A stretch of DNA of 32,772 bases from Pseudomonadota bacterium (GTDB taxonomy: Bacteria; Oederibacteriota; Muellerivitia; Muellerivitales; Muellerivitaceae). Shown here in pieces: positions 20,952 through 28,628 of this stretch (position 1 is the first letter of the stretch; the number at the start of each line of letters is the position of its first letter). The notes beneath the pieces were generated by a model. The model was not told the DNA's origin and made no database searches. It saw only the letters and a program-made list of their open reading frames with translations. Made by a program: the position numbers and the translations under genes. The stretch covers positions 1 through 32,772 of the forward strand of contig JAJPJW010000189.1 of NCBI GenBank assembly GCA_021324075.1, read 5' to 3'.

Positions 20952-21650
20952 CTATTTGACATTATCAATGATGGCCTCGATGGAATTCAGGTACTTTTCA
21001 AAAAGCACCAGGACATTCAAATCCCTGATCTTTTCCCCGCGTTTCAGGCGGTCGACGGTCTCGAAAGGCTCTTCGTCGAAGGCGATATGCTCCTTGAGCG
21101 CCCGCAAGGATTCCATCTTGTGCGGGGAGGGTTTGATCCCGTAAAGCCAAAGCGCGCTTTTAAACAACACCAAAAAAGTGGAGAGCGATTCCACCATGAG
21201 TTTTTCCACCTGGGAGGGCCGGGCTTCGGTGAGCATGAACCGGGTCTTGAGCCGCGTGAGCTTTCCCCGGAACTCGTGTTCCAACTCCACGCGCAGGTCG
21301 CCATGGGAAACCTTAAGCCCTTTGACCGGGTCGGGCCCGTGAAGGACCTGGTGGTTGTGCTGGATATCCAGGATCTCAATGGGAAAGACGTCCGGCGCGT
21401 GCTTCACCTGTTTCTGGGTCAGGAAGAGGGGCGGGGGATTCCCCTGGCGGGTCCAAGGAACGACCGCTTTGGAAAGGGCCAGGAGTTCCCGGGGCATGAG
21501 GGTCTTGGTGACCACCAGGAGGTTGATATCGGAGTTCTTCCCGGCGTGGTCACCCGCCGCCGCCGATCCATAGAGCACCACCGATACCAACTGCCCCCCG
21601 AGGAGGGTCTTGAGTTCTTCCAGCATTTTTTCCGTCGTCCATTTGGCCAT
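20952..21650 (-). CDS. Nucleotidyltransferase-fold protein, copy 1, with altered catalytic D-x-N
   Basis: The protein has 232 residues. The N-terminal pol-beta-type domain shows GSAAAGDHAGKNSDINLLV: the GS motif is followed by SDIN, where active members have D-x-D or D-x-E. A later acidic strand (PIEILDIQ) could supply the third carboxylate. The C-terminal half is a helical bundle (LEHEFRGKLTRLKTRFMLTEARPSQVEKLMVESL) like those of HEPN/KNTase-type partners. It is colinear and clearly homologous with copy 2 at 22693. Related stand-alone proteins exist with unknown function. Loss of one metal ligand suggests weak or no transferase activity, or a sensing role (inference). GAGG sites just before the ATG support the start. 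Confidence 0.82.
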   Translation of the reverse strand: MAKWTTEKMLEELKTLLGGQLVSVVLYGSAAAGDHAGKNSDINLLVVTKTLMPRELLALSKAVVPWTRQGNPPPLFLTQKQVKHAPDVFPIEILDIQHNHQVLHGPDPVKGLKVSHGDLRVELEHEFRGKLTRLKTRFMLTEARPSQVEKLMVESLSTFLVLFKSALWLYGIKPSPHKMESLRALKEHIAFDEEPFETVDRLKRGEKIRDLNVLVLFEKYLNSIEAIIDNVK

Positions 21651-21668
21651 AGCCTCACCTCGACCTTT

Positions 21669-21893
21669 TTAGTGTCCACCGCCATCCGCGCCGCCCCCAC
21701 CCGATTCCCCGCCGCCGAAACCGTCGAATCCCCCGCCGTGGCCCCCGTCGTAGGAATGGCTGCTCCCGCCATCGTCAGCTGAACCGCCCCCGGAACGGTT
21801 GTCCGGCTTGATCCTTGCCCTCAAAAAATTCATGGCCAGGATCCAGACGATGAAAAAGGCGGTCAGCAACCCGAAGAAGAGAAGTTCGTGCAT
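21669..21893 (-). CDS. Gly-rich membrane miniprotein between TPM and nucleotidyltransferase
   Basis: The protein has 74 residues, with the ATG at 21893 one base after the TPM stop codon, so translational coupling is likely. One transmembrane helix (4-24) is followed by RARIKPDNR and then a Gly/Ser/Asp/His-rich tail (about 34-74) with GGHGGGFDGFGGGESG. The tail resembles the Gly-rich end of the adjacent TPM proteins, so the gene may be a split-off TPM tail or a small partner. The frame stays open upstream across the TPM gene, which hides it as a separate gene. Coding is supported by the sensible hydrophobic N-terminus and tight spacing on both sides. Confidence 0.62.
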   Translation of the reverse strand: MHELLFFGLLTAFFIVWILAMNFLRARIKPDNRSGGGSADDGGSSHSYDGGHGGGFDGFGGGESGGGGADGGGH

Positions 21894-21894
21894 T

Positions 21895-22614
21895 TCACCA
21901 ACCCCCGCTGGCGCCGCCGCCACCCGAACCGCCACCGCCGAAACCGCCGAATCCCCCGCCGCTACTGCCGCCGCCGAAGCCGCCACCGCCCCAGCCGCCG
22001 TAGAACCCGCCGCCCCACCAGCCCCCAAAACGGATGCGGAGATACAGGTAAACCAGGAGGACGATGATAATGAGGATGACCTTGAGGATTTCCCCAACAC
22101 CCGGTCCTTTGTCGCCCCCGCTTCCCTGGGCCTGCCCCTTCTGGCCCTCTTGGATGATCTGGGCCAGGGCCTGGGCCCCAGTGGCCAGGCCCTGGCCGTA
22201 TTGTTGTTGTTGGAAGGAAGGATAAACCTTTTGGCGGAGGACATCCCCCGCATCGGCGTCCGTGACCACCCCTTCCAGGCCGTAACCCACTTCAATGCGT
22301 ACCCGGCGGTCGTTGATGGAGGCCAGGATGAGGATGCCGTTGTCTTTCCCTTTTTGGCCGATCCCCCAGGCCTGGAAGAGATCGACCGCGGCCCGGTCCA
22401 CGTCCCCGCCTTCCACCGAGGGGAAGGTGGCCACCACAATGGCATTGCCGGTCTTTTGCTGGTAGTCGTCGAGGTAGTTTTCGAGCTGGACCGCCTCGCC
22501 GGCGGGGATCACATGGGCGAAGTCATTGACCGCGCCGGTGGGCGCGGGCCATGGGGCCCCAAAGGCGGGGACAGCCAGGGCGATTAGGAAGAAAAGGGCC
22601 AGGATTTTTTTCAT
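21895..22614 (-). CDS. TPM-domain (YgcG-type) membrane protein with Gly-rich tail, copy 1
   Basis: The protein has 239 residues: signal peptide (1-20), TPM domain (about 26-155), transmembrane helix (about 176-193) and a Gly-rich tail (197-239). The domain core GIGQKGKDNGILILASINDRRVRIEVGYGLEG...TDADAGD is typical of the family, whose plant member TLP18.3 is a photosystem repair phosphatase-like protein. Bacterial members are poorly characterised and often adjoin LemA. The domain should face the periplasm. It is homologous to the TPM protein at 23442. The upstream gap of 78 bases after the second nucleotidyltransferase holds no terminator, so one transcript is likely. Confidence 0.92.
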   Translation of the reverse strand: MKKILALFFLIALAVPAFGAPWPAPTGAVNDFAHVIPAGEAVQLENYLDDYQQKTGNAIVVATFPSVEGGDVDRAAVDLFQAWGIGQKGKDNGILILASINDRRVRIEVGYGLEGVVTDADAGDVLRQKVYPSFQQQQYGQGLATGAQALAQIIQEGQKGQAQGSGGDKGPGVGEILKVILIIIVLLVYLYLRIRFGGWWGGGFYGGWGGGGFGGGSSGGGFGGFGGGGSGGGGASGGW

Positions 22615-22692
22615 CGGATGACAGGCTTTCGGGGATTTATTTGCGCTTGGTCTTCCCCATTCACCGCGCTCGGCCCAGGAATTTTGGAGAAT

Positions 22693-23391
22693 TTAGGACA
22701 ATTTTTCGACGACCGTCTCGATGGCTTCGACATATTTCTCGAAGGTGGCGGTGATATCCAGGTCCCCGATCCTTTCCCCTTGCTTCAACCGGTGGAGCGT
22801 TTCGAAGGGTTTCGGGTCGAATTTGATGCGCTTGGCCAGCCGCCGGAGGGCCTCCATCTTTTTCAAGGGCGGCTTTTCCCCGTAAACGGACAGGACCCCC
22901 TTGAACAGGACCAGGAAGGAGGACAGGGAATCCACCATGAGCCTTTCGACCAGGCTGGGCCGGGCCTCGGTGAGGGCATAGCGCGTTCTGAGCCGGAGGA
23001 GTTTTCCGCAAATTTCGTGCTCCAGTTCGATCCGCAGGCGGGCCTTCTGCACCTTCAGGCGGGCAATGGGGTCCTTCCCGTAAAGGACCTTGTGGTTGTG
23101 CTGCATGTCCTGGATCTCAACCGGGAAAACGTCCGTCAGCTCCGTCAAATGGCCCTGGGCCATCAGGATGGGTGCCGCGTTGCCCTGCTTGACCCAGGGC
23201 ACCATGGCCTTAGAGAGCAACTGCAGGTCTTCGGCCTTGAGGGCCTTCGTTTCCACCAGCAAATTGACGTCGGAGTTTTTCCCCGAGTGGTCCCCGCCGG
23301 CCGCCGACCCGAAGAGGACCACCGACACCAGCCGTCCTCCCAGGTGTTTTTTAAGCTCTTCCAGCATTTCTTCAGTTGTCCAATTTCCCAT
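22693..23391 (-). CDS. Nucleotidyltransferase-fold protein, copy 2, with altered catalytic D-x-N
   Basis: The protein has 232 residues, exactly the length of copy 1, and aligns to it without gaps. In the first 60 positions about 42 match by eye. The motif reads GSAAGGDHSGKNSDVNLLV, again with Asn in place of the second catalytic acid. The shared blocks DVFP-x-EI, QHNH-x-VL, LEHE and TEARPS mark it as a recent duplicate rather than a chance neighbour. The conserved Asn suggests the change arose before the duplication and is functional. It follows TPM copy 2 by 50 bases and precedes TPM copy 1 by 78 bases. Confidence 0.85.
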   Translation of the reverse strand: MGNWTTEEMLEELKKHLGGRLVSVVLFGSAAGGDHSGKNSDVNLLVETKALKAEDLQLLSKAMVPWVKQGNAAPILMAQGHLTELTDVFPVEIQDMQHNHKVLYGKDPIARLKVQKARLRIELEHEICGKLLRLRTRYALTEARPSLVERLMVDSLSSFLVLFKGVLSVYGEKPPLKKMEALRRLAKRIKFDPKPFETLHRLKQGERIGDLDITATFEKYVEAIETVVEKLS

Positions 23392-23441
23392 GGCCTTTTC
23401 CTTTGTTGAAAACTTGGGGCTCCCGGCCCCGATCCGGTGTT

Positions 23442-24269
23442 TTACCAGCTTCCGGTGGCGCCACCGCCGCCCGACGAACCGCCGCCGCCGCTGAAACCGC
23501 CGCTACTGCCCGAACTGCTGGAGCTCCCGCCGGAGCTTCCGCCTCCCCAACTGCTTCCGCCCGAACCGCCGCCGCTCCCTCCACCCCAACTGCTTCCGCC
23601 CCAGTAGTGGTAGTTGTTGACGTAATAACCACGGCGGTATCCGCTTCCCGTCCCGGAATTGGACGCAATGGCGACGAAAACGACGACGAGCAGCACGACG
23701 ATTCCGACAAGGAAGATCATGGTCTGGAAGTCGTTACCGGTGTAGTTTGAGGAACCTGAGTAACTGTGGGTGGAGGCCGGGAGGCTGCCGTATTGGGTGA
23801 TACTGTCGCCGATGGCGTGGGCCGCCTTGGAAAGCCCCGTGCCGTAGTTCCCTTCCTTGAAGGAGGGGGCCATCTTATAGCGGATGATGTCGCCCGCGTC
23901 GCCGTCGGTGATGGTGCCTTCCATCCCATAGCCCACTTCGATGCGGACCTTCCGGTCCTTGATGGCGGCCAGGATCAGGACGCCGTTGTCTTTTCCCTTT
24001 TGGCCGATGCCCCATGTCTTGAAGAGGTCGGCCGCCGCCTCGTTGATGTCCCCGCCCTTGATGCGGGGAACGGTGACGACGACCACCTGGGCCGTGGTGC
24101 TTTTCTCAAGGTCCCGCAGGTAGCGGTTGATTTTTGCCGCCTGGGCTTGGGGAATGACCTCGGCGAAATCGTTGACGTAACCAACCGGTTTGGGCCAGTG
24201 GTGCTCGGCCGCCAGGGAGGCGAAGGAAAGCAGGAATAAGGCTGGAAGGAAAAAGAGGATTTTTTTCAT
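23442..24269 (-). CDS. TPM-domain (YgcG-type) membrane protein with Gly/Ser-rich tail, copy 2
   Basis: The protein has 275 residues: signal peptide (1-20), TPM domain (about 28-158), transmembrane helix (about 184-202), and a tail with a YRRGYYVNNYHYW segment followed by Gly/Ser-rich repeats to the C-terminal Trp. The core (GIGQKGKDNGVLILAAIKDRKVRIEVGYGMEG...TDGDAGD) closely matches copy 1. The linker before the helix is longer and Ser/Thr/Tyr-rich. Together with the nucleotidyltransferase after it, it forms the first copy of the repeated module. Confidence 0.92.
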   Translation of the reverse strand: MKKILFFLPALFLLSFASLAAEHHWPKPVGYVNDFAEVIPQAQAAKINRYLRDLEKSTTAQVVVVTVPRIKGGDINEAAADLFKTWGIGQKGKDNGVLILAAIKDRKVRIEVGYGMEGTITDGDAGDIIRYKMAPSFKEGNYGTGLSKAAHAIGDSITQYGSLPASTHSYSGSSNYTGNDFQTMIFLVGIVVLLVVVFVAIASNSGTGSGYRRGYYVNNYHYWGGSSWGGGSGGGSGGSSWGGGSSGGSSSSSGSSGGFSGGGGSSGGGGATGSW

Positions 24270-24312
24270 TCGGGAACCGCCTGAAAGAATGTCCGGCAGA
24301 TACGAACCACGG

Positions 24313-24777
24313 CTATTGCGCGCGCTGGTACTTTCCCATCAATTCGGCCTGCCCAATAATACGCCTTAGGAGCGATCTTTCCAATTGCGCCTTTTTGACA
24401 TCCCCCTCCAGGTCCAACACGGCGGTTAAGGCGAATAGCTTGAAATAATAGCGGTGGGTGCCGCCGGGCGGGGCCGGGCCCTGGTAGCCCGTACTGCCGA
24501 AATCATTGAGGCCCTGCCGGGTGCCGTTGGGGAGGGATTTCAAGGATGGGAAAGCCTCGGGGAATTGGGTCATGTTGGCGGGGACGTTGAAAATCACCCA
24601 ATGGGCGAAGCTTCCGCCGGGCGCGTCCGGGTCGTCACAAATGAGGGCGAAGGTCTTGGTGCCTTTGGGGGCGTCCTTCCATTCCAGGGGCGGGGAAACA
24701 TCCTCCCCGTCGGCGGTGTAATGGGGCGGGATCATTCCCCCATCCTTGAAAGCCCGGCTGGTCAGTTGGAAGGCCAC
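24313..24777 (-). CDS. Cytoplasmic YbhB/YbcL-type PEBP protein
   Basis: The protein has 154 residues. I place the start at the GTG at 24777 because GGAGG stands five bases before it; a TTG at 24792 would lie in front of its own ribosome-binding site. There is no signal peptide. Motifs are DPDAPGGSFAHWVIFNVP and GPAPPGGTHRYYFKLFALT, the ligand pocket of the family. It shares the fold with the exported PEBP at 20381, so the operon begins with a cytoplasmic and nearly ends with a periplasmic version. The gap to the TPM gene is 43 bases. The ligand is unknown. Confidence 0.92.
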   Translation of the reverse strand: MAFQLTSRAFKDGGMIPPHYTADGEDVSPPLEWKDAPKGTKTFALICDDPDAPGGSFAHWVIFNVPANMTQFPEAFPSLKSLPNGTRQGLNDFGSTGYQGPAPPGGTHRYYFKLFALTAVLDLEGDVKKAQLERSLLRRIIGQAELMGKYQRAQ

Positions 24778-24819
24778 GGTTCCCTCCTTCAAGAGGTGTG
24801 GCCCATTTTAAGACAAAGG

Positions 24820-24843
24820 CGGTGGAGGGGTTAGCACCCACCG
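24820..24843 (-). terminator. Weak terminator-like hairpin upstream of the PEBP/TPM/LemA operon
   Basis: CGGTGG (24820-24825) pairs with CCACCG (24838-24843) around a 12-base loop. On the minus strand it is followed by CCTTTGTCTTAAAAT. It lies just after the CoA-binding gene stop and may mark the upstream border of the operon. Confidence 0.4.
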
Positions 24844-24849
24844 GTAAAG

Positions 24850-25281
24850 TTATGGCCTAGGCCTCACCCGGGAGGCGATGACGCCCAGGCAGGCGTCCGA
24901 AACCACCTTAAATCCGGCCTTTTCCAACTTGGCCTCGGCCTCGGGATGGGTAATGCCGCTCTGGAGCCAGACCACCCCGGGGCGCTTCTCGGGCGGCAAG
25001 GCGATCAATTCCTCGGCCAGGGCGGGAATGGCGTTGGGCCGGCGGAAGACGTCCAAAATATCCACCTTCACCGGCAGGTCTTGAATGGCCGCATAGGCCT
25101 TTTCGCCCAGGGAGGATTGGATGTTCGGGTTCACGGGATAAATCTTGATGCCCCGCTCCTGGAGCATGGCGGGAATCTGGTAGGCGGGCCGGTCCCTTTT
25201 ATTTTCATCCTGCATTCCGACGACGGCGACGGTTTGCGCCTGTCGAGCGATTTCAAGTAGTTGGGAATCGGTCACGTTCAT
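24850..25281 (-). CDS. CoA-binding domain protein (YccU-like)
   Basis: The protein has 143 residues and consists of a single Rossmann-like CoA-binding domain: TVAVVGMQDENKRDRPAYQIP at the N-terminus, KIYPVNPN, DILDVFRRP, GVVWLQSGI and a late DACLGV. This is the arrangement of the small YccU/YneT group related to the CoA-ligase alpha subunit. It lacks the catalytic His domain of succinyl-CoA synthetase, so it probably binds CoA or a CoA ester as a regulator or carrier. A small hairpin (GGCCT/AGGCC, 25292-25305) lies just before its ribosome-binding site. It follows OsmC by 73 bases. Confidence 0.9.
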   Translation of the reverse strand: MNVTDSQLLEIARQAQTVAVVGMQDENKRDRPAYQIPAMLQERGIKIYPVNPNIQSSLGEKAYAAIQDLPVKVDILDVFRRPNAIPALAEELIALPPEKRPGVVWLQSGITHPEAEAKLEKAGFKVVSDACLGVIASRVRPRP

Positions 25282-25354
25282 GGGAACCCCCGGCCTGATG
25301 AGGCCAATCTAGGCTTTTCGCCCGGCTTTTGGAAGACCCCGGGGAAAGGGGATT

Positions 25355-25858
25355 TTAACGGCTGCCCGAAACCAGGATGGGAGGGGCGCTTCGCAGGGTT
25401 TGAAGCACCACGCAATAGCGCTCGGTGACCTTGATGACTTTTTCAAGTGTTTCGGCGGGTGCGTCCGTATCGACTTCAAAGCGCACCCTTATCTCCCGGA
25501 ACCCTACCGGACTATCCTTGGTGACGCCCAAGGTCCCCCGAAAATCCAGGTCCCCTTCCACCAGAACTTTCCCATCCTTTACTTTTATTCCGAAAGCCGT
25601 CGCGACGGCTTGGAAGGTCACGCCGGCGCAACCCGCCAGGGCCTGAAGCAGCATGTCGCCCGAACAGGCTTGGGAGCCGTTGCCCCCCGTTGCGGGATGC
25701 AATCCGGCCTCCACGAGGGCCTTCCCCGTATCGACGCTGCAAGCGATGCCCTCGGAAAGGTGTCCTTCCGCCTTCAGGGTGACCAAGGCCGTTTCCGGCT
25801 GGCTTCGGTATTTTTCTTTGATGGGTTCTTGGATCTGCTTCAATTGGTCGGAATTCAT
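25355..25858 (-). CDS. OsmC/Ohr family peroxiredoxin-like protein
   Basis: The protein has 167 residues. The OsmC fold motifs are present: GDMLLQALAGCAGVTFQAVA, with the first reactive Cys at C77, and ERYCVVLQTL, with the second at C149. A further Cys at 65 lies close by. Enzymes with this pair reduce organic hydroperoxides in the cytoplasm using a thiol or lipoyl reductant. The N-terminal extension QEPIKEKYRSQPETALVTLKAEG is typical of the YhfA-like branch, whose substrates are less certain. It begins 25 bases after the DUF420 gene and could be cotranscribed with the oxidase-assembly genes, fitting an oxidative-stress role. Confidence 0.88.
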   Translation of the reverse strand: MNSDQLKQIQEPIKEKYRSQPETALVTLKAEGHLSEGIACSVDTGKALVEAGLHPATGGNGSQACSGDMLLQALAGCAGVTFQAVATAFGIKVKDGKVLVEGDLDFRGTLGVTKDSPVGFREIRVRFEVDTDAPAETLEKVIKVTERYCVVLQTLRSAPPILVSGSR

Positions 25859-25883
25859 AAGCCCCCTTTCAGTCCCAGGCCTT

Positions 25884-26306
25884 TTATGACAAAAAACCCC
25901 GGTAAAGCATGAAATAAACCAGGACCCCGGTCACCGAAACGTAAAGCCAGATGGGGAAGGTAACCCGGGCGATCTTCCGGTGTTTTTCGAAGTCACCCTT
26001 GAGGGCCCGCCGGAGGGTGATCACCGCCAAAACCGGCACGGTAGCCGCCAGGATCGTATGCGTCGTCAAAACAAAGAAATAAAAACCCCTCACCCAGCCC
26101 TGGCCATGGTAAAGGACGATCCCCGCCAAGGCGTGGTGTACCAGGTAGGAGATAAGGAAGACCACCGAAACAGTAAAGGCCGAGACCATGCAGGCGCGGT
26201 GGGCCTGCCGGTTGCCCTGCCGGATGAAGCTGTAGCCCGTCAGGAGCAGGACGGCGCTCAAACCGTTCAGGCCCGCGTTGATCATCGGCAGGATGTTGAT
26301 GTTCAT
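25884..26306 (-). CDS. DUF420 membrane protein (oxidase-assembly associated)
   Basis: The protein has 140 residues with four transmembrane helices and conserved His residues in loops or helices (SYLVHHALAG; TTHTILAA; FEKHRKIAR), as in the DUF420 family. These proteins are regularly encoded with SCO, CtaA/CtaB and cytochrome oxidase genes, and are thought to help oxidase or heme-copper assembly; the mechanism is unknown. Its ATG overlaps the SCO stop by four bases (ATGA), giving strong translational coupling. It closes the assembly operon. Confidence 0.88.
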   Translation of the reverse strand: MNINILPMINAGLNGLSAVLLLTGYSFIRQGNRQAHRACMVSAFTVSVVFLISYLVHHALAGIVLYHGQGWVRGFYFFVLTTHTILAATVPVLAVITLRRALKGDFEKHRKIARVTFPIWLYVSVTGVLVYFMLYRGFLS

Positions 26307-26944
26307 GTGTGGGACCAGGAACCCAGGAGGTGTTTGATGTCCTGTTTGAGCTTCAAAACTTCCTCGTCGTTTTCCCCGTCATAGAGCCCGCGGATCTTCC
26401 CATCCCCGTCCACCAGGACCATGCGGGTGCTGTGAATGAACTCGAACCCCGGCCCGGCTTCGTAATCCCGGTCCGCGATTTCCTTGAAGCCGCCACGGAT
26501 GGTCTGGTAGAGATCGGCCTTGGTTCCGGTCAGGAAAAACCACTGGCTGGGGTCGGCGTGGTAATCGTCGGCGTATTGTTTCAGCGCCTCCACCGTGTCC
26601 CGCTCGGGGTCCACCGTAAAGGTGACCAGCTTGAAATCCTTGTTTCCCTTCCAGCTGTCCTGCAGACCCATCATCTTCTGGCTCAACATCGGGCAGGACC
26701 CGGCGCAATGGGAGAAGATGAAGTCCACCACCCAGACCTTCCCTTTCAACTCCGAGCTGGAAAAAAGGCGGCCGCTGCGGTCCATGAAGGAAAAACGGGG
26801 GACCGAATCCTCCGGGTTCAGGAACTTGTCCGTGGGGTGCAGGTCCCAGGACCGCCAGCCCAAAAAGGCCAGGGCGCCGATGGCGGCAAGGGCCAGGGCG
26901 GCCTTGGGAAGAGAAAAGGAGGGCGCTTTTTTACCTTTTTTCAT
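26303..26944 (-). CDS. SCO1/SenC family copper chaperone for cytochrome oxidase
   Basis: The protein has 213 residues from the ATG at 26944 (GGAGAAG upstream); a longer frame reading into the upstream gene is unlikely. An N-terminal membrane anchor (about 14-30) is followed by a thioredoxin-like domain. The copper ligands are C80-x3-C84 (SHCAGSCP) and H171 (FEFIHSTRM). SCO proteins deliver copper to the CuA site of oxidase subunit II or reduce its cysteines, outside the inner membrane. The gene overlaps the upstream ABC permease by 14 bases and DUF420 by 4. A source of excess copper handling, the cus genes, lies elsewhere in the window. Confidence 0.93.
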   Translation of the reverse strand: MKKGKKAPSFSLPKAALALAAIGALAFLGWRSWDLHPTDKFLNPEDSVPRFSFMDRSGRLFSSSELKGKVWVVDFIFSHCAGSCPMLSQKMMGLQDSWKGNKDFKLVTFTVDPERDTVEALKQYADDYHADPSQWFFLTGTKADLYQTIRGGFKEIADRDYEAGPGFEFIHSTRMVLVDGDGKIRGLYDGENDEEVLKLKQDIKHLLGSWSHT

Positions 26945-27677
26945 GGGTCTTCTCCACGGCCCAGGAAGAGAGGGCGTAAAAGAACAGCGAGACACCGGCT
27001 AAAACGGCCAGGCAGGTGGGTAAGTCGGGGATGGGGCCCAAATCCGTCCCTGCGAAAAGACCGCGCCGGACCCCTGCCACTCCGTAGGTAAAAGGGTTGA
27101 GTTTCATGACCGCCGCCATCCAGGGCGACCCGCTTCCGGCGAAGACCGCGCCCGAAGCCATCCAAAGGGGGAGGAGCACCATGTTCATGATGGTATGGAA
27201 TCCCGCGCGGGATTCGATCTTCCAGGCCAGCCAGAACCCCATGGCGTTGATGACGAAGGCGAGGAGGAAAAGTGAAAGGATCAGCCCCAGCAGGGGGAGG
27301 AATTGGAAGCCCGCACCCACCGACAGCGCCGCCGGGAGGAGGATCAGGCCCTGAAAGGTGGAAAGGGTGGCCCCGCCCAGGATCTTGCCCATGACGATGG
27401 CCGTCCGGGGCACGGGCGCCACCATGACGGACTGGAGGAACCCTTCCTGCCGGTCCTCGATAACCGAGGCGTTGGAAAAGATGCAGGCGAAAAGGACGCT
27501 CATGACCATGGTGCCGGGCAGGAAATAGGCCCGGTAATTGGCCACGGGAATGCCCGTCCCCAGCACCCCCCAAAAGAGCAGGGCGGTCCCGATGGACCCC
27601 ATCACCCAGCTGGGCTGGCGGTAGAACCGCACCAGTTCCCTCTGCCAGAGGGTGTAAACGGCCATCCAAAAGTTCAT
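26931..27677 (-). CDS. ABC-2 type transporter permease
   Basis: The protein has 248 residues with six transmembrane helices in the ABC-2 layout. Family motifs are YRAYFLPGTMVMSVLFACIF, VIEDRQEGFLQSVMVAPVPR and the late NPFTYGVAGVRR. It pairs with the ATPase upstream, with which it overlaps by four bases (ATGA). ABC-2 exporters of this type move lipids, polysaccharides, drugs or, in some cases, heme-related factors. The tight placement between heme synthesis genes and SCO suggests a role in oxidase biogenesis, but the substrate is not shown by sequence. Confidence 0.92.
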   Translation of the reverse strand: MNFWMAVYTLWQRELVRFYRQPSWVMGSIGTALLFWGVLGTGIPVANYRAYFLPGTMVMSVLFACIFSNASVIEDRQEGFLQSVMVAPVPRTAIVMGKILGGATLSTFQGLILLPAALSVGAGFQFLPLLGLILSLFLLAFVINAMGFWLAWKIESRAGFHTIMNMVLLPLWMASGAVFAGSGSPWMAAVMKLNPFTYGVAGVRRGLFAGTDLGPIPDLPTCLAVLAGVSLFFYALSSWAVEKTHEKR

Positions 27678-28606
27678 TCCTTCTCCTCCGTCAAACGGCG
27701 GCCCGTTTTATGGATGAAAACGTCTTCGAGGGTCGGCAAGCCGATGGTCAGGGAAAGGATTTCATTCGGAAAGGCTTCCAAGAGCGGCGCCACCAGGTTG
27801 TGGGCCTTGGGTTCCTCAATTTGGATCAGGCCGCTCAACAAAAGGGTCTTCACTTTCAAACGGGTTGCGATGGCTTGAGCCATGGCCTCCGGATCCCGGG
27901 TCTTCACCCGCAGCACTTCCCCTCCGATTTCGGCTTTCAATTCTTCTGGCTTCCCCAGGGCCACCTTTTGGCCCCTGTCCAGGATGAGCAGCCGGTCACA
28001 GCGGTCCGCTTCTTCCAGGTAGTGGGTCGTCACCAGGACCGTCATCCCCTGACCTTTGCGGAGGATTTCCAGGTGGTCCCAGAATTCCCTGCGGGCCGCC
28101 GGGTCCAGCCCCGTGGAGGGCTCGTCCAGGATCATGAGTTCGGGATTGTTGATGAGCGCCTTGGCCAGCTCCACCCGCCGTTGGAGGCCGCCCGACAAGG
28201 TTTTCACCTTGTCCTTGGACCGCTCCGTCAGGCTGACCCGGTCCAGGTCCCGTTCGATGCGTTTTTGCAGTTCGGCCCCGCCGATTCCGTAGAGATGGCC
28301 CTGATGTTCCATGTTCTCTCGGACGGTCAGTTGCTTGTCCAGGGCCGGCTTCTGGAACACGATGCCCATCTTGCGGCGGATGGCCATCTTGTCCTTGGAA
28401 AGGTCCAGGCCGAACATCTTCACCTGTCCCGGTCGGGAGGAAAAAAGGGTGGAGAGGACCTTGAAGGTGGTGGTCTTGCCCCCGCCGTTGGGGCCCAGGA
28501 AGCCGAAGATTTCGCCGCGGCCCACGGAAAAACTCAAACCCGCCAGGGCCGTCTTGGCGCCGTACTGGTAGGTGAGGTTGTCGACTTCGATCACGTTTTC
28601 CAACAC
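27674..28606 (-). CDS. ABC transporter ATP-binding protein
   Basis: The protein has 310 residues. Walker A is GPNGGGKTT (38-46), the signature is LSGGLQRR, Walker B is LMILDEPSTGLDP, and the H-loop is in TTHYLEE. The C-terminal extension of about 80 residues (VLRVKTRDPEAMAQAI onward) is typical of DrrA/CcmA-like ABC-2 exporters. The start is ambiguous: GTG at 28606 or TTG at 28603, both just after AAGGGG. It energises the permease whose ATG overlaps its stop. It follows heme O synthase by 22 bases. Confidence 0.94.
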   Translation of the reverse strand: MLENVIEVDNLTYQYGAKTALAGLSFSVGRGEIFGFLGPNGGGKTTTFKVLSTLFSSRPGQVKMFGLDLSKDKMAIRRKMGIVFQKPALDKQLTVRENMEHQGHLYGIGGAELQKRIERDLDRVSLTERSKDKVKTLSGGLQRRVELAKALINNPELMILDEPSTGLDPAARREFWDHLEILRKGQGMTVLVTTHYLEEADRCDRLLILDRGQKVALGKPEELKAEIGGEVLRVKTRDPEAMAQAIATRLKVKTLLLSGLIQIEEPKAHNLVAPLLEAFPNEILSLTIGLPTLEDVFIHKTGRRLTEEKE

Positions 28607-28628
28607 AACCCCTTGGTTGAATTGAGCC

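Noticed and set aside
21669-22445. Long minus-strand frame overlapping the TPM gene and ending in the Gly-rich miniprotein
   Set aside because: The upstream part is out-of-frame with the clear TPM gene and has low-complexity Arg/Pro/Ser composition. Only the last 74 codons from the ATG at 21893 look real.
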